In this document: piece after piece, positions 1-12,785 of the stretch | Numbering within the stretch: the first letter of the stretch is position 1 | Layout: every line of letters begins with the position of its first letter | NCBI GenBank assembly: GCA_022376515.1 | Contig: WTXI01000035.1 | Span: 186,001-250,000, forward strand | Reading direction: 5' to 3' | Length of the DNA: 64,000 nucleotides | Source: Lactifluus volemus | Taxonomy: Eukaryota; Basidiomycota; Agaricomycetes; Russulales; Russulaceae | Position numbers and translations under genes: made by a program | The notes under the pieces: model-generated | What the model saw: only the letters and a program-made list of their open reading frames with translations | Database searches by the model: none | Told to the model about the DNA's origin: nothing

Positions 1-1
1 C

Positions 2-2799
2 GTTCCTCTCCACACATCATTCCGCGACTTTCTGACGAGCAAGAAGAATCACATGTTTTATGTGGACCTTGACGATGCGCATCGTGAATTGGCGCATTCT
101 TGCGTCAGCTTGATGCTCGTGAAGCTCAAGTTTAACATTTGCGAGCTCGAGTCATCATACCTTGCTATTCCAGACCTTAACTGTCGAATTTCCGAACACA
201 TTCCACCTGCTCTATCGTACGCCTGCATTTTCTGGGACAGTCACTTAGGACATGTTGATTTCGAGCAAGACCTCTTCGCGAAATTTGGATCCCTGTTCGA
301 GACAAAGTTTCTGTTTTGGCTTGAGGTGCTTAGCATCAAGTGCAAATTGAGGGCTGCTCTTCCAGCATTGTCGTATCTGACGACATGGCTACGGTCTGGC
401 AAGAGTAAGGTATGTACATCCCATACTTGAATATGACATGTATTGACGACCGCATCATGATCCAATTACAACAGCCGTCTGAAACTGCGGAACATTTGGT
501 GGAAATTGTGAATGATGGGTCCGCATTTGTGCGGTACTTTGGGATGCCCATTGCAAGGAGCGCACCGCATATCTATATTTCTGCCCTACCATTCGGACCG
601 TCCTCTTCCCTCATCGTCAAGCATTACCTTCATCTATTCCCTCGTACGCTGTGCTTGGGACGCGGGCAGTTGTCTCATTGGCCCGCGTTGGAAATGACGA
701 TTCAGGCACATGAAGAACCAATCGACTCTGTTGCGTTCTCACCAGATGGGCAGCGCACTGCCTCAGGCTCACGGGATTGCACGATTCGGGTGTGGGACTC
801 CACAACCGGGGAGCTTGTAGCAGGCCCGTTTACTGGACACACTGACACTGTCGAGTCGGTTACATTCTCTCCTGGCGGGCGGCACATCGCCTCTGGCTCG
901 AGGGATGGTACGATTCGGGTGTGGGATGCTGCAACAGGCGATATCTTCGCAGGCCCGTTTACTCGTCACACCGGTGAGGTCTATTCTGTGGCATATTCGC
1001 CAGATGGGGAGCGCATCGCCTCGGCCTCGCAAGATGGCACCATTTGCGTCTGGGATGTTGCAAAAGGAGCCGTCGTTGCAGGGCCGTTTACTGGACACAC
1101 TACATGGGCCCGTTGTGTTGCATTCTCGCCGGACGGGAAGCGCATCGTCTCGGCCTCGGGAGATTGCACAATTCGGGTCTGGGATGCCGCCACAGGAGAG
1201 GTTGTTGCGGGCCCGTTCACTAGACACACGGATGATGTCCACGTGGTTTCGTTCTCACCAAACGGGCAGCTCATCGCCTCGGCCTCGACAGATTGCATGA
1301 TTCACATGTGGGACGCTGCAACTGGAGAAGTCATAGTGGGGCCATTTATTGGACACACCGATGAGGTCCGCTCTGTTGCTTTCTCACCAGATGGGCAGCT
1401 CATTGCCTCGGCCTCATTGGATTATACGATTCGTGTGTGGGATTCTGCGACAGGAAACGTTGTAGCAGGACCGTTTATCGGACACACCGATCAGGTCCTT
1501 TCTGTTGCATTCTCTCCCGACGGGCAACGCGTCACATCGGCCTCGATCGATCGCACGGTTCGTGTGTGGGGCATCACAGCAGACATCGTAGTCGACCCGC
1601 TTCCTGGTCACACCAATTGGGTCTATGCTGTTGCATTCTCACCAGATGGTCGGCGCGTTGCCTCAGGCTCATACGATCATACAATTTGCGTGTGGGATAC
1701 CACAACTGGGCAAGTCGCGTCGGGCCCATTTACTGGACACACCGGTCGGGTTTATTCTGTTGGATTCTCACCAGATGGGCAGCGAATTGCGTCAGCCTCG
1801 GCGGATCGCACGATTCGGGTGTGGGATGCCGTAACAGGAGAGATGGTAGTAGGCCCGTTTACTGGACACACCGATGAGATCAATTCTGTTGCATTCTCGC
1901 CAGACGGGCGGCGTATTGCCTCAGCTTCGGATGATGAAACCATTTACATCTGGGATGCCGCCACAGGAGTGGTCGTTGTGGGCCCATTTTATGGACACAC
2001 CAATCGAGTCTTTTCCGTTGCATTCTCGCCGGACGGGAAGCGTATCGTATCGGCCTCTGCAGATTGCACGATTCGTGTGTGGGATGCTGAAAATGGAGAG
2101 GCCATAGGAGACCCATTTACTGGACACAGTCAGCTGGTCAGATCTGTTGCATTTTCTCCAGATGGGAAGCACGTTGCTTCGGCCTCAGCAGATTGCACGA
2201 TTCGCGTATGGGACGCTGCAACAGGAGAGGCCATATTACCATTCACTGGACATACAGATGAGGTCCTCTCTGTTGCTTTCTCACCCGATGGGCAACGTAT
2301 CATCTCAGCCTCAAGCGATTGCACGATGCGCATGTGGAATTCCGCGACAGGAGAGGCCATAGCACACCCATTTACGGGACACACGGGTCGGGTGTTTTGT
2401 GTTGCGTTCTCACCAGACGGGCGGTGGATTGCTTCGGCCTCGGAAGATAACACGATTCGCCTATGGGATGCTCCAACAGTAGCAAAGCCGCTTCCTGGAT
2501 ACACCGAATCGGTCGACTCTGTTGTAGTCTCGTCGGACATCACGGCCTCACGGGATTGCACGGTTAGAGCCAAAACAGAGAATATCGGGAAGGACGACAT
2601 TATGAACAAGTTTTTAATTAGTAATGATGGATGGATGTGTGGGGAAAAGGGAGAACTTCTTCTATGGATTCCCCAGATTCACCGACCATATTTTCATAGG
2701 TCCAACACTGTCTGGATAGCAGGCAGATACGAAACTTGGCTTGAACTGGCAAAGTTTGTGCATGGATCAGATTGGGCTACAGTACATTACGATGTCTAA
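2..2799 (+). CDS. NACHT-WD40 NOD-like receptor, copy 1 (5' end outside window)
   Basis: This is the last two exons of a STAND-type receptor: 2-409 and 475-2799, joined across a 65-nt phase-0 intron (GTATGT donor, ACAACAG acceptor). The first exon opens inside the end of the NACHT module at LHTSFRDFL, which is typical of fungal NACHT proteins. The second exon codes a linker, then 14 WD40 repeats of the form GHT-xxV-SVAFSPDG-RIASAS-D-TIRVWD, and a degenerate 15th repeat ending in HYDV. Fourteen repeats fit two seven-bladed propellers. In the family, NACHT is an ATP-driven oligomerisation switch and the WD40 array is the ligand sensor; proteins of this class control heterokaryon incompatibility in ascomycetes, but the role here is inferred. 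No stop or frameshift is seen in the visible part. The C2 and Walker motifs lie beyond the window edge. Confidence 0.9.
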
Positions 2800-3360
2800 A
2801 TAGCGTCGGGTGCAGTTAGGTTTTTTATTTCAAAATCCCTGTACTTACGAGACTGTACCTGTTACCATTACTACGATCTAGTGGCTGACCTGTTTATATA
2901 TCACTCTCTGCGTAATTATCTGAGGCGCTCTCAGACTTGCTCGCGCTGGCCCACCTTTTACCATGAACCACACCTCTAGGGACCGCCTACCCCTGGAGCT
3001 GCGTCTTATATGACGCTGACAACCATTCCAGGTACAGAGCTCCGAGAATTTGTAGGAGGTATGATGAGTGTACTCGGGAGCAAGTGGAGTAGCATCATGT
3101 ACGCGAAGATGAGCACCTGGTGCTAGGTTGTTTGCGTGGCTTGTACGCAGCCAGGAACATGAGATACACGTCGTTCTTCTCGAGCATGTGAAGCTGCTGC
3201 GAGTCTTCGACGCAATAAGTCATTCTTACTCCTGTTGGGCCACGAAAGAGATAGAGCACCTCGATTTCCTCGGCATCGCGGTCACGTCGGCACTTGTTGG
3301 GGCGCACTTCAAGTTCGACTGTGGGGCCAGACGGAGTGCGTCATCGTAACGAGTCTCTAG
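2800..3360 (+). pseudogene. Conserved post-receptor block R1 with decayed small ORF
   Basis: This block directly follows the receptor stop and recurs after receptor copies 2, 3 and 4. It begins with a T-rich 3' tail, then a short reading frame starting MN-TSR. Its best-kept part, 3128-3349, codes 73 aa (LVRSQEHEIHVVLLEHVKLL, then AVTSALVGAHFKFDCGAR). In copy R4 the equivalent segment has HSYYFLMDYNRD where R1 has HSYSCWATKEIE, so the ancestral protein was probably longer and these are 3' remnants. I do not recognise the protein. Upstream, the frame is interrupted by stops in R1-R3. It may also simply be receptor 3' UTR that captured part of a neighbour. Confidence 0.45.
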
Positions 3361-4220
3361 CTAAAAATCATAAACCGGCCCTGGAATGTTCAGAGAATTC
3401 TGATTGTGGTTCCGTAACATAATTCGTCTTCCCTTTTTGGGGTGGGACCTTAGTTTCCGTCATCAGTGATCGCGTGAGCAGAGATTTTGGACCCATCAAC
3501 TGGTAGCTGCGTCTTAAGCACCTTATGTCAAAAGCCCACCTAACATAACGCCCTCTTGTGGGGACATGAACTACAGGTAATGACTCATGAACGAGAAGAC
3601 AATGATTGGCATGGCGGCCAACTATGATTGAACGTATTGAATTCCAGAACTGAGCGGTGGGTTGTGAAGGTGGGAAATCAGTAAAAGAGACATTTTTTCA
3701 TGGCCTGACTCGGACAGGGCACGGCGGAAATCTCCGCCCTTCTCCGAACGAGAAACTTCTGCTAAGGTATTATGACAATACATACAAATAAACCCTGCCT
3801 GAAGTACTTGGCCCGGCAACCCCCGAAGCTACACAGAGGAGATAACACGCATATAGTGGAATCACGAGTACGGCCCAGGGCAGCGGCTGAGCTGCTGTTA
3901 CTGTCACCAAGATAAGCCAGTAAGTTGGGAGATCGTCACTCCGTCGAGGCCGGTGAGGCAAAGATCGGGAACGATGGGCTGGGGAAAGGAGCTAGATATA
4001 TAATCGAGTCGCTGGTTGCCACTGTGACATACAGGTGTTGGTGGTTAGTCCGACGCAAGGGATGCATCCGAGTCGGATTTGAGAGCGCCACTTTCTCCGG
4101 AACGGGCATAGGGCACGTGATTGAGCTTGTGATCGTGTACTCCACTTGCCTTATTTGATATTGCCAATTATTCTAAAGCGGACAATCCACGACTGGCGCA
4201 CACTAGAAGCGAATCCTACC
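3361..4220. other. Unit spacer between R1 and YLYP copy A
   Basis: I see no gene here. The sequence is conserved in the next unit (about 11.88-12.60 kb) and in part in the third, so it belongs to the amplified unit. A TATA-like stretch (GATATATAATC, 3995-4005) lies about 215 bp before the start codon of YLYP copy A and is repeated near 12.51 kb upstream of copy B. It may be the copied core promoter of the YLYP gene. Confidence 0.4.
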
Positions 4221-5503
4221 ATGGCTTCTCAACAAGGGTCATCGTCCTCTCTCATCATGACGTATGATGGCAAGAGTGTTTCCGTATCTCGCAATGACTG
4301 CCTTCAATATCAAGTGAGTTGTGCTGTCCGAGTCGGCGCTGTGGCGCTCACAGTTCCTACAAGGTGCTATTGCAGTCGTACAACAAAACTTCCCATCCTT
4401 GAGTCGTGTGTCTCCAGATAATCTCGTCTTTCGCGGAGAAATCCAAGGTCAAACAGGGTTGACTATTGAAATCTCGAGCGATATCTGGTATCTTTCCCTC
4501 CAGTCCATGGATTCCGTGACGATTGAGCTCAGGCCACGATCTGGTATGTTCAGATGATCATCAAACAATGAGGGCAGCTAATGACGGGGTCTTGTCTCGC
4601 AGAGAAGCCTAAGTGATGGTGGAGAAAATCCACTAATCGGCCGGTGCTTCGAAAACCTGTCATTTATCTATACCCACCTCCAGCCTTTCCCATCTCACCG
4701 TACAGCTGTCCCTCGCGTCTTTGTAGAGTTTTTTTCAGCTGTATACCCCCGACCGCAGACTTTAACTACTATCCCAGACGAACGTGAATTCCTGACTTGG
4801 ACCATCGCAGCAGAACCTAATGGCACACTCGTCGATAAGACAAGTGGAACGGAAGTATCCTACCTGTACTGGGAAGCAATGTGATTTTAACTCCGAACCT
4901 ATCTTTCTTGTCTGGCGGTGACTGAATGATCCTCCTTAGCGTGAATCCTCATGTCATAACTCCTGATGTCTCTCGTGCCTCCACTCCTGTAGACAATGCA
5001 GAGACATTCGATCCTTCTGATCCATCAGTGACTCCGGGAAACTCGATCCTTCTCCCCATAGGCAACGTTCCGAGCTACTTAGATGCGGCCCTCAAAGCCC
5101 TCACCTTGCACACGGAAGCGCGCACCTCGTCCATCACGTCCGTATCTATTCTCCTCACTCCGAAGACAATGTATCAAAGTGGCATATTCGGTGACTCTTC
5201 AGATATTGGCTATCGGATTTGCTAAAGCACGAGTACGTCGCGCTCCGGTTACTCCCACGGGAATCGTACGAGCAAGCTGCGCCGATGGTCGTCTGTCCCA
5301 CGCCTGACGTGGTCACACGCGTGTTCATGCTCTTCCGTGGTGTAGCCTCCGCCGACATTGAATATTGGAAATCGACGAGCGCACTTACATCCGCGGTAGA
5401 TGATACAATATCCTGGAAGGAGGTTGTCGGGGTCGACGCAGCACGCGGGCATGATCTGAGGTTGTTCCGTGTGCTGGAGTGGGGTGGAATTGAGATCGAG
5501 TGA
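4221..5503 (+). pseudogene. YLYP-motif protein gene, copy A (broken)
   Basis: By comparison with copy E this was a five-exon gene. Exon 1 starts MASQQGSSSS. Exon 2, beginning near 4354, codes FLQGAIAVVQQNFPSLSRVS. Later exons carry VIYLYPP, then YWEA, PHVITPD and VTPGNSILLPIG, and the last exon after 5225 codes YWLSD/DLLKHEYVALR through FRVLEWGG to a TGA at 5501-5503. Two lesions break it: after the second intron the frame hits TGA (CGA in copy D), and one base is missing just after the YLYP motif. The remaining exons are well preserved, so decay looks recent. The gene lies about 340 bp upstream of receptor copy 2 on the same strand. Function of the family is unknown to me; the N-terminal part has a ubiquitin-like feel, but this is only an impression. 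Confidence 0.7.
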
Positions 5504-5841
5504 GGGCGATGCCATTTGCGGGAGTGATGATAGATGGGTAATGTACTGATACGCAAGGGCTTTGATTTTTGCTGTCGTCAGTGCCCATAATCCTCAGTCT
5601 TGGTAACATGAGACGATACCGACAATGACATTTTGTGAATCTGTGCATAAAGTTCAAGTTGGCGGGCCTAGCCCGTTGATGTTGTGTGCTGTTTGTTCTC
5701 AGCGCGCTAAAGCGAAACGTGGGGCGTGTGCTACAGTATCTCATATCCATCTCATCTCTCCTACCCTACTCTTCGCTTCGCTTCCTTCATACCTATATTT
5801 CTGTCTTCGAAGGACATTTCAATACTTAATAATATATCCAC
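5504..5841 (+). promoter_or_regulatory. Presumed promoter and 5' UTR of receptor copy 2
   Basis: This 338-bp gap between the YLYP stop and the receptor start is conserved in front of copies 3 and 4 (about 13.47-13.79 and 22.83-23.16 kb). Its 3' part is pyrimidine-rich (CTCTCCTACCCTACTC), a common fungal core-promoter feature, and it ends close to the short first exon. No clear TATA box is seen. Promoter status is inferred from position and conservation. Confidence 0.4.
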
Positions 5842-8800
5842 ATGATCCAAAATTCGTATGCCACAGTCTCTCACACCTTATCGCTAATTGTCCTTACCTG
5901 AGCTAAGCAGCCCAGGTCCTCAAAGCTCCGGAGTAGGGTCCATCAGTCGCGGCCATGTCAGCGAAACGCAACAAATCTCGCTTCCCCTCCAAGTGACCCG
6001 TACGTATCTTTATCATCCCCACTCCAATAGATATTACATCTTTGTTTTGTCAGTCCTAAGAGCTCACAGTCTTCCCCGTCTCAAGACCGTACTTGGAAGA
6101 AAGAGACGATTCTATGCTACTGTGAACCATGGGGAGAGAACATGGCAGACACAAGCTGTGCGGAGCGTGGGTCAACGTGTGGAATGGAACGAGAACGTCG
6201 ACGCTTTGTGAGTCTTGTCATATTTCTGTTCCTACGTATAGCTGAGTCTCCTGCAGCACCGTACAACCATCCTCCAGTATCACCATATCTCTTTATGCAA
6301 GGAAGACTGTGGGGACGGACGTCCTTATCGGAAGGCAGGAGATTACCTGTGAACCCAGAAATGGTTCGCGTATTTCTCGGAATCCTTAGTGATATTTCTG
6401 GCTGAACATCCTACACGAAGAACTTGACATTGTTCTCGGCCATGCTGGCGGACATGGTGGACATAACTCACCGGAGCCAGCCACAGTATTCCTAACGATC
6501 GCCGTGTCAGCAAACACAGGTTCCTCTCTGACTGGGGTAGTCAATACCCCGAACACTACAACGGCGGATCCGGTTAGCCTTGTTACTACGGGTGCTAATG
6601 TCCTTCCCATTAAAGGGGATATTGCTGGGCTGCCAACAGCAGGAGGCCCGACGGTGGAGTCACGTGACGCACTCCGCCATGCTCAGGAAGCTCTGGACAA
6701 CATTGACACGATGAAGACGTGGAAAAATGCTGTGAATGCTGTCAAGTGGGTAATGGGAACTGTCAGTAAAATTGCAGAAGTATGCCCGGTATCGTTTTTG
6801 TTAATCCGTCTTGAACTAACGTCCGCTGCTCAGCTGAACCCTTATGCAACACTAGCATGGAACATGCTCTCAAAGATCCCCGAGGTGCGCCTCCTTGTCT
6901 TGTCTCTTTCACTCTTTCTTGTTCACCTTGCCGCCAGGTTTTGCTACAGCAAGTTCAGCGCGACGATAACGTCCAAACACTACTTGATGCGATAGTCGAA
7001 GCGTTTGAATTCGCGGAAGAGGCCGATCCATTACGAGATATCAGGCCGGAGTCTAGGCAAGCAAAGATCCTAGAGGAGATGCTGAGATGCGTCACCGAAT
7101 GTGCCGAATTTATCACATCCTATGCGGAGGATGTTAAAGTTGGTACGTCGTCTTGGTCTCTCGTGTTGATCATTATAAACATGTGATTACAGGAAGACGG
7201 GTTTTGAAGAATATTGTCGGCCCAGTTGATGAAAAAATTGAACAGCACCGCTCGAACCTCGTCAGACTGCGAGAAAGTTTCCTCGCCCGTGCTGCTGTCA
7301 TCACCGAGGTCACTGTGATAGAGGCTGGTGCGTAATTGTTATAGTCACACGATCGTTGGATGATCTATCTCACAAGAGGAACACAGAGCTCAATGCGACG
7401 ATCAGAGAATTGCCTTATAAAGGAGGCTGGCGATTCGGAGATGAGATGCGCTGTATTCCAGGCACACGCGAAGATTTCCTGGACCATATTGTCAAGTGGA
7501 TCGAGAATCCGGAATCTAATCGTGGGCTTGTTCTATTTGGCCAGGCTGGCACGGGAAAGTCTTCGATTGCATATGAAATTGCACGTCGTTTCGATGACAA
7601 ATATCTAGGCTGTTACTTCGCATTTCTGAGGAAAGAGCAGTCGAGAGACGAGGCTTATCAGCTGTTCACGACAATTGCCCGGGATCTCTCCGATCGTAAT
7701 CTCACGTTCAAGCACGCCCTCGGCAGGGTAGTCAAGGATAAATCTTCCCTTCGCAATACCCGAAATTATCTTACACTTTTCGAATCTCTCCTCGTTGAAC
7801 CGCTGAAGGGTCTGTTACTCCCTGTGCCGGTTCTTATTGTCATCGACGCATTGGATGAAAGTGGAGATGCAGTCGGACAAACTGGATTACACACCTTTCT
7901 CGCCGAACACCTTGCCGACCTCCCACAAGAGTTCCGCATACTCATCACGTCAAGACCAGAGGGTGGTATCGAACCTGCATTCACAGGAGCATCGTCTGTC
8001 GACACGCTCTACATGGATGACAGTGAACTGGCCGCCAAGACGGAGCAAGATATTCTGTTGTATCTTGAGAAGAATCTGCCTCGGGACGTGTTCAAGGAGC
8101 ATGGTGCTGAACTAGCAAAGGCAGCAGAGGGCCTGTTCCAGTGGGCAGCTGCTGCATCCGGTTTCATAAATGGCCCTCCTGCTAGTTTTGGCTTCAGCAA
8201 GAGAAAGTGTGTTCAGCGCCTGTTAGGACACTCTCGAGATGACAGTGGAGAAGATCCGTTGGACAAATTATACAAAGAAATTCTCGAGGGGTACTTCGGA
8301 CCGCAAGAAGCACAAATTCTATTTCGTTCCGTCATGGGACAACTTTTCGCTGCAGTCGAGCCGCTCTCGATAGATTCCTTAATCGCCTTGCGTCGACATG
8401 CCCCCATCGATGATGCCGAGGATTCTGATCCTGTCCTTGAAATGCTCCGTCACCTCGGCTCACTGCTGAGTCACGTGACTTCATCTGACCATACCCGTCC
8501 CATCGTTCCTCTCCATACATCATTCCGCGACTTTCTGACGAGCAAGAAGAATAACATGTTTTATGTGGACCTTGATAATGCGCATCGTGAATTTGCACAT
8601 TCCTGCGTTAGCTTGATGCTCGTCAAGCTCAAGTTTAACATTTGCGAACTCGAGTCATCATACCTTGCGAACAGCGATATCCCAGACCTTAACTCTCGAA
8701 TTTGCAAACACATTCCACCTGCTCTATCATATGCCTGCATTTTCTGGGACAATCACTTAGGACATGTTGATTTCGAGCAAGACCTCCTCGCGAAATTTGG

Positions 8801-11314
8801 ATCCCTGTTCGAGACGAAGTTTCTGTTTTGGCTTGAAGTGCTTAGCATCAAGTGCAAAGTGAGGGTTGCTCTTCCAGCATTGTCGTCTCTGATGACATGG
8901 CTACGGTCTGGCAAGAGTGAGGTATGTACACCCCACATTTGAAAATGACATTTATTGACGATGGCATCATACAATTACAACAGGCGTCTCAAAATGCGCA
9001 ACATTTTATGGCAATTTTGAATGATGGGTCCGCATTTGTGCGGTATTTTGGGATGCCTATTGCAAGGAGCGCACCGCATATCTATATTTCTGCCCTACCA
9101 TTCGCTCCGTCCTCTTCTCACATCGCCAAGCATTACCTTCATCTATTCCCTCGTACGCTGTGCTTGGAACGTGGGCAGTTGTCTCATTGGCCCGCGTTGG
9201 AAATGACGATTCAAGCACATGAAGGACCAATCCAGTCTGTTGGGTTCTCACCAGATGGGCAGCGCATTGCCTCAGGCTCACGCGATTTCGCGATTCGGGT
9301 GTGGGATTCCACAACCGGGGAGCTTGTAGCAGGCCCGTTTACTGGACACACTGACGATGTCGAGTCGGTTGCATTCTCTCCTGGCGGGCGGCACATCGCA
9401 TCGGGCTCGAGGGATGGTACGATTCGGGTGTGGGATGCTGCAACAGGAGAGATCTTCGCAGGCCCGTTTACTCGTCACACCGGTCACGTCTATTCTGTGG
9501 CATACTCGCCGGATGGGGAGCGCATCGCCTCGGCCTCGCAAGATCGCACCATTTGCGTATGGGATGTTGCAAAAGGAGCCGTCGTTGCAGGGCCGTTTAC
9601 TGGGCACACTGGATGGACCCGTTGTGTTGCATTCTCGCCGGACGGGAAGCGCATCGCCTCATCCTCGGGAGATTGCACAATTCGGGTGTGGGATGCCGCC
9701 ACAGGAGAGGTTGTAGCAGGCCCGTTCACCAGACACACCGACGATATCTACGTGGTTGCTTTCTCACCAAACGGGCAGCTCATCGCATCGGCCTCGACAG
9801 ATGGCATGATTCACGTGTGGGACGCTGCAACAGGAGAAGTCATAGTGGGACCATTTATTGGACACACCGATGTTGTCCGCTCTGTTGCTTTCTCACCAGA
9901 TGGGCAGCTCATTGCCTCGGCCTCATTCGATCATACGATTCGTGTGTGGGATTCCGCGACAGGAAATGTTGTAGCAGGACCGTTTATTGGACACACCGAT
10001 CAGGTCCTTTCTGTTGCATTCTCTCCCGACGGGCAACGCGTCACATCGGCCTCGATCGATCGCACAGTTCGTGTGTGGGGCATCACAGCAGACATCGTAG
10101 TCGACCCGCTTCCTGGTCACACCAGTTGGGTCTATGCTGATGCATTCTCACCAGATGGTCGGCGCGTTGCCTCAGGCTCATACGATCATACAATTTGCGT
10201 GTGGGATACCACAACTGGGCAAGTCGCGTCGGGCCCATTTACTGGACACACCGGTCGGGTTTATTCTGTTGGATTCTCACCAGATGGGCAGCGAATTGCG
10301 TCAGCCTCGGCGGATCGCACGATTCGTGTGTGGGATGCCGTAACAGGAGAGATGGTAGTAGGCCCGTTTACTGGACACACCGATGAGATCAGCTCTGTTG
10401 CATTCTCGCCAGACGGGCGGCGTATTGCCTCAGCTTCACTTGACCGCACCATTCACATCTGGGATGTCGCCTCGGGAGTGGTCGTTGTGGGCCCGTTTTC
10501 TGGACACACCAACCGAGTTTTTTCCGTTGCATTCTCACCGGACGGGAAGCGTATCGTATCGGCCTCTGGAGATCGCACGATTCGTGTGTGGGATGCTGAA
10601 AATGGAGAGGCCATAGGAGACCCATTTACTGGACACAGTCAGCTGGTCAGATCTGTTGCATTTTCTCCAGATGGGAAGCACGTTGCTTCGGCCTCGGCAG
10701 ATTGCACGATTCGCGTATGGGACGCTGCAACAGGAGAGGCCATAGCACCATTCACTGGACATACAGATGAGGTCCTCTCTGTTGCTTTCTCACCCGATGG
10801 GCAACGTATCGTCTCAGCCTCAAGTGATTGCACGATTCGCTTGTGGAATTCCGCGACAGGAGAAGCCATAGCATGCCCTTTTACAGGACACACGGGTCGG
10901 GTGTTTTGTGTTGCATTCTCACCAGACGGGCGGTACATCGCTTCGGCCTCAGAAGATAACACGATTCGCCTATGGGATGCTCCAATAGTGGCAAAGCCGC
11001 TTCCTGGGTACACCGAATCGGTCGACTCTGTTGTAGTCTCGTCGGACATTACGGGCCGGGCCTCACACGATCACACGGTTTGTGCCAAAACAGAAAATAT
11101 CGGGAAGGACGACATCATGAACAAATTTCTAATTAATAGTGATGGGTGGATGTGTGGGGAAAAGGGAGAACTTCTTCTGTGGATTCCCCAGGTTCACCGA
11201 CCATATTTTCATAGGTCCAACACTGTCTGGATAGGAGGCAGATACGAAACTTGGCTTGAACTGCAAAATTTTGTACATGGATCAGATTGGGCTACAGTAC
11301 ATCACGATGTCTAA
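5842..11314 (+). CDS. C2-helical-NACHT-WD40 NOD-like receptor, copy 2 (complete)
   Basis: The model has ten exons: 5842-5855, 5911-5999, 6054-6207, 6257-6363, 6421-6779, 6834-6884, 6938-7142, 7193-7327, 7387-8921 and 8984-11314. Together they code 1,659 aa in one frame. Exon 1 is only 14 nt (MIQN plus two bases), and the same start and 55-nt intron are kept in copies 3 and 4. Residues ~20-150 form a C2-like beta domain (LQVTLLRAHSLPRL, VEWNENVDAF, SLYARKTVGTDVLIG). Residues ~190-370 are helical. NACHT has Walker A GQAGTGKS at ~423-430 and Walker B LIVIDALDES at ~521-530, followed by a LITSRPE motif. Fourteen WD40 repeats run from ~955. The C2 domain suggests membrane or lipid docking (family inference). 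The donor of intron 4 (GTTCGC) is atypical, but no other choice keeps frame in all copies. Confidence 0.88.
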
Positions 11315-11880
11315 ATAGCGTCGGTTGCAGTTACGTTTTTTATTTCAAAATCCCTGTACTCACGAGACTGTACCTGTTACCATTACTACGATCTAGTGGC
11401 TGACCTGTTTATATATTACTCTCTGCGTGATTGTCTGAGGCGCTCTCAGACTTGCTCGCACTGGCCCACCTTTTACCATGAATTACACCTCTAGGGGCCC
11501 CCTACCCCTGGAGCTGCGTCTAGATGACGCTCACGACCATTCCAGGTACAGAGCACCGAGAATTTGTAGGAGGTATGATGAGTGTACTCGGGAGCAAGTG
11601 GAGTAGCATCATGTACGCGAAGATGAGCACCTGGTGCTAGGTTGTTTGCGTGGCTTGTATGCAGCCAGGAACATGAGACACGCGTCGTTCTTCTCGAGCA
11701 TGTGAAGCTGCTGCGAGCCTTCGACGCAATAAGTCATTCTTACTCCTGTTGGGCCACGAAAGAGATAGAGCACGTCGAATTCCTCGGCATCGCCGTCACG
11801 TCGGCACTTGTTGGGGTGCACTTCAAGTTCGACTGCGGGGCCAGACGCAGTGCGTCATCGTAACGAGTCTCTAGCTAAAA
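11315..11880 (+). pseudogene. Conserved post-receptor block R2
   Basis: Second copy of the block that follows each receptor. The 73-aa frame at 11642-11863 is intact relative to R1 (LVCSQEHETRVVLLEHVKLL then AVTSALVGVHFKFDCGAR), with several amino-acid changes. The upstream part again begins MNYTSRG but stops soon. No recognisable family. Confidence 0.4.
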
Positions 11881-12608
11881 ATCATAAACCGGCTCTGGAA
11901 TGTTCAGAGAATTCTGATTGTAGTTCCGTAACATAATTCGTCTTCCCTTTTTGGGGTGGGACCTTAGTTTCCGTCATCAGTGATCGCGTGAGCAGAGATT
12001 TTGACCCAGTCAACTGGCAGCCGCGTCTTAAGCACCTTATATCAAAAGGCCACCTAACATAACGCCCTCTCGTGGGGACATGAACTGCAGGTAATGACTC
12101 ATGAACGAGAAGACAATGATTGGCATGGCGGCCAACTATGATTGAACGTATTGAATTCCAGAACTGAGCGGTGAGTTGTGAAGGTGGGAAATCGGTAAAA
12201 GAGACATTTTTTCATGGCCTGACTCGGACAGGGCACGGCCGAAATCTCCGCCCTTCCCCGAACGAGAAACTTCTGCTGAGGTATTATGACAATACCTACA
12301 AATAAACCCTGCCTGAAGTACTTGGCCCTGCATCCCCGAAGCTACACAGAGGAAATAACAAGCATATAGTGGAATCACGAGTACAGCCCAGGGCAGCGCA
12401 CCTGAGAAGGCTGAGCTGCTGTTACGGTCGCCAAGATAAGTTGGAGATCGTCACTCCGTCGAGGCCGGTGAGGCAAAAATCGGGAACGATGAGCTGGGGA
12501 AAGGAGCTAGATATATAACCGAGTCGCTGGTTACATACAGGTGTTGGTGGTCAGTCCGACGCAAGGGGTGCATCCGAGTCTGATTTGAGAGCGCCAAAGG
12601 CACGGCGA
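11881..12608. other. Unit spacer before YLYP copy B
   Basis: This is homologous to 3361-4100 in the first unit, including the GATATATAACC stretch near 12.51 kb. Homology stops abruptly after GAGAGCGCCA near 12595, where the start of the YLYP gene should follow; a foreign GC-rich segment is found instead. Confidence 0.5.
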
Positions 12609-12785
12609 ATATAGCCCGCCAGCCAGACCCCGTGAACCCCAGCCCGCCCCCGTTCTTCTTGCTCAGGCTGCCAACACGACACGCAAGCCGCGACTGCCAC
12701 AGCACCTAGCTCGGGGCTCGAGCGCCGTAGCCGTGGCGCAGCTCCTTCTCCACGCTCACGCTCACCCACGCTTCTCCCCGCTACC
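12609..12785. repeat. GC-rich segment replacing the 5' half of YLYP copy B
   Basis: This is a roughly 177-bp GC-rich sequence (begins ATATAGCCCGCCAGCCAGAC, ends at CCCCGCTACC). It is present here and at 21977-22151 with few differences, and nowhere else in the array. In both places its right edge joins the YLYP gene at exactly the same point (ACACTCGTCGATAAG), which shows one joining event followed by duplication. It has an open frame on the minus strand but no family I recognise. Its origin, whether a captured gene piece or part of a mobile element, is unknown. Confidence 0.6.

Noticed and set aside
412..474. Receptor WD40 frames could be read as separate genes starting in the donor ATG (412, 8924, 16853)
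   Set aside because: The start lies inside a well-formed intron conserved in all copies. Splicing joins NACHT and WD40 in phase 0, so I annotate one gene.
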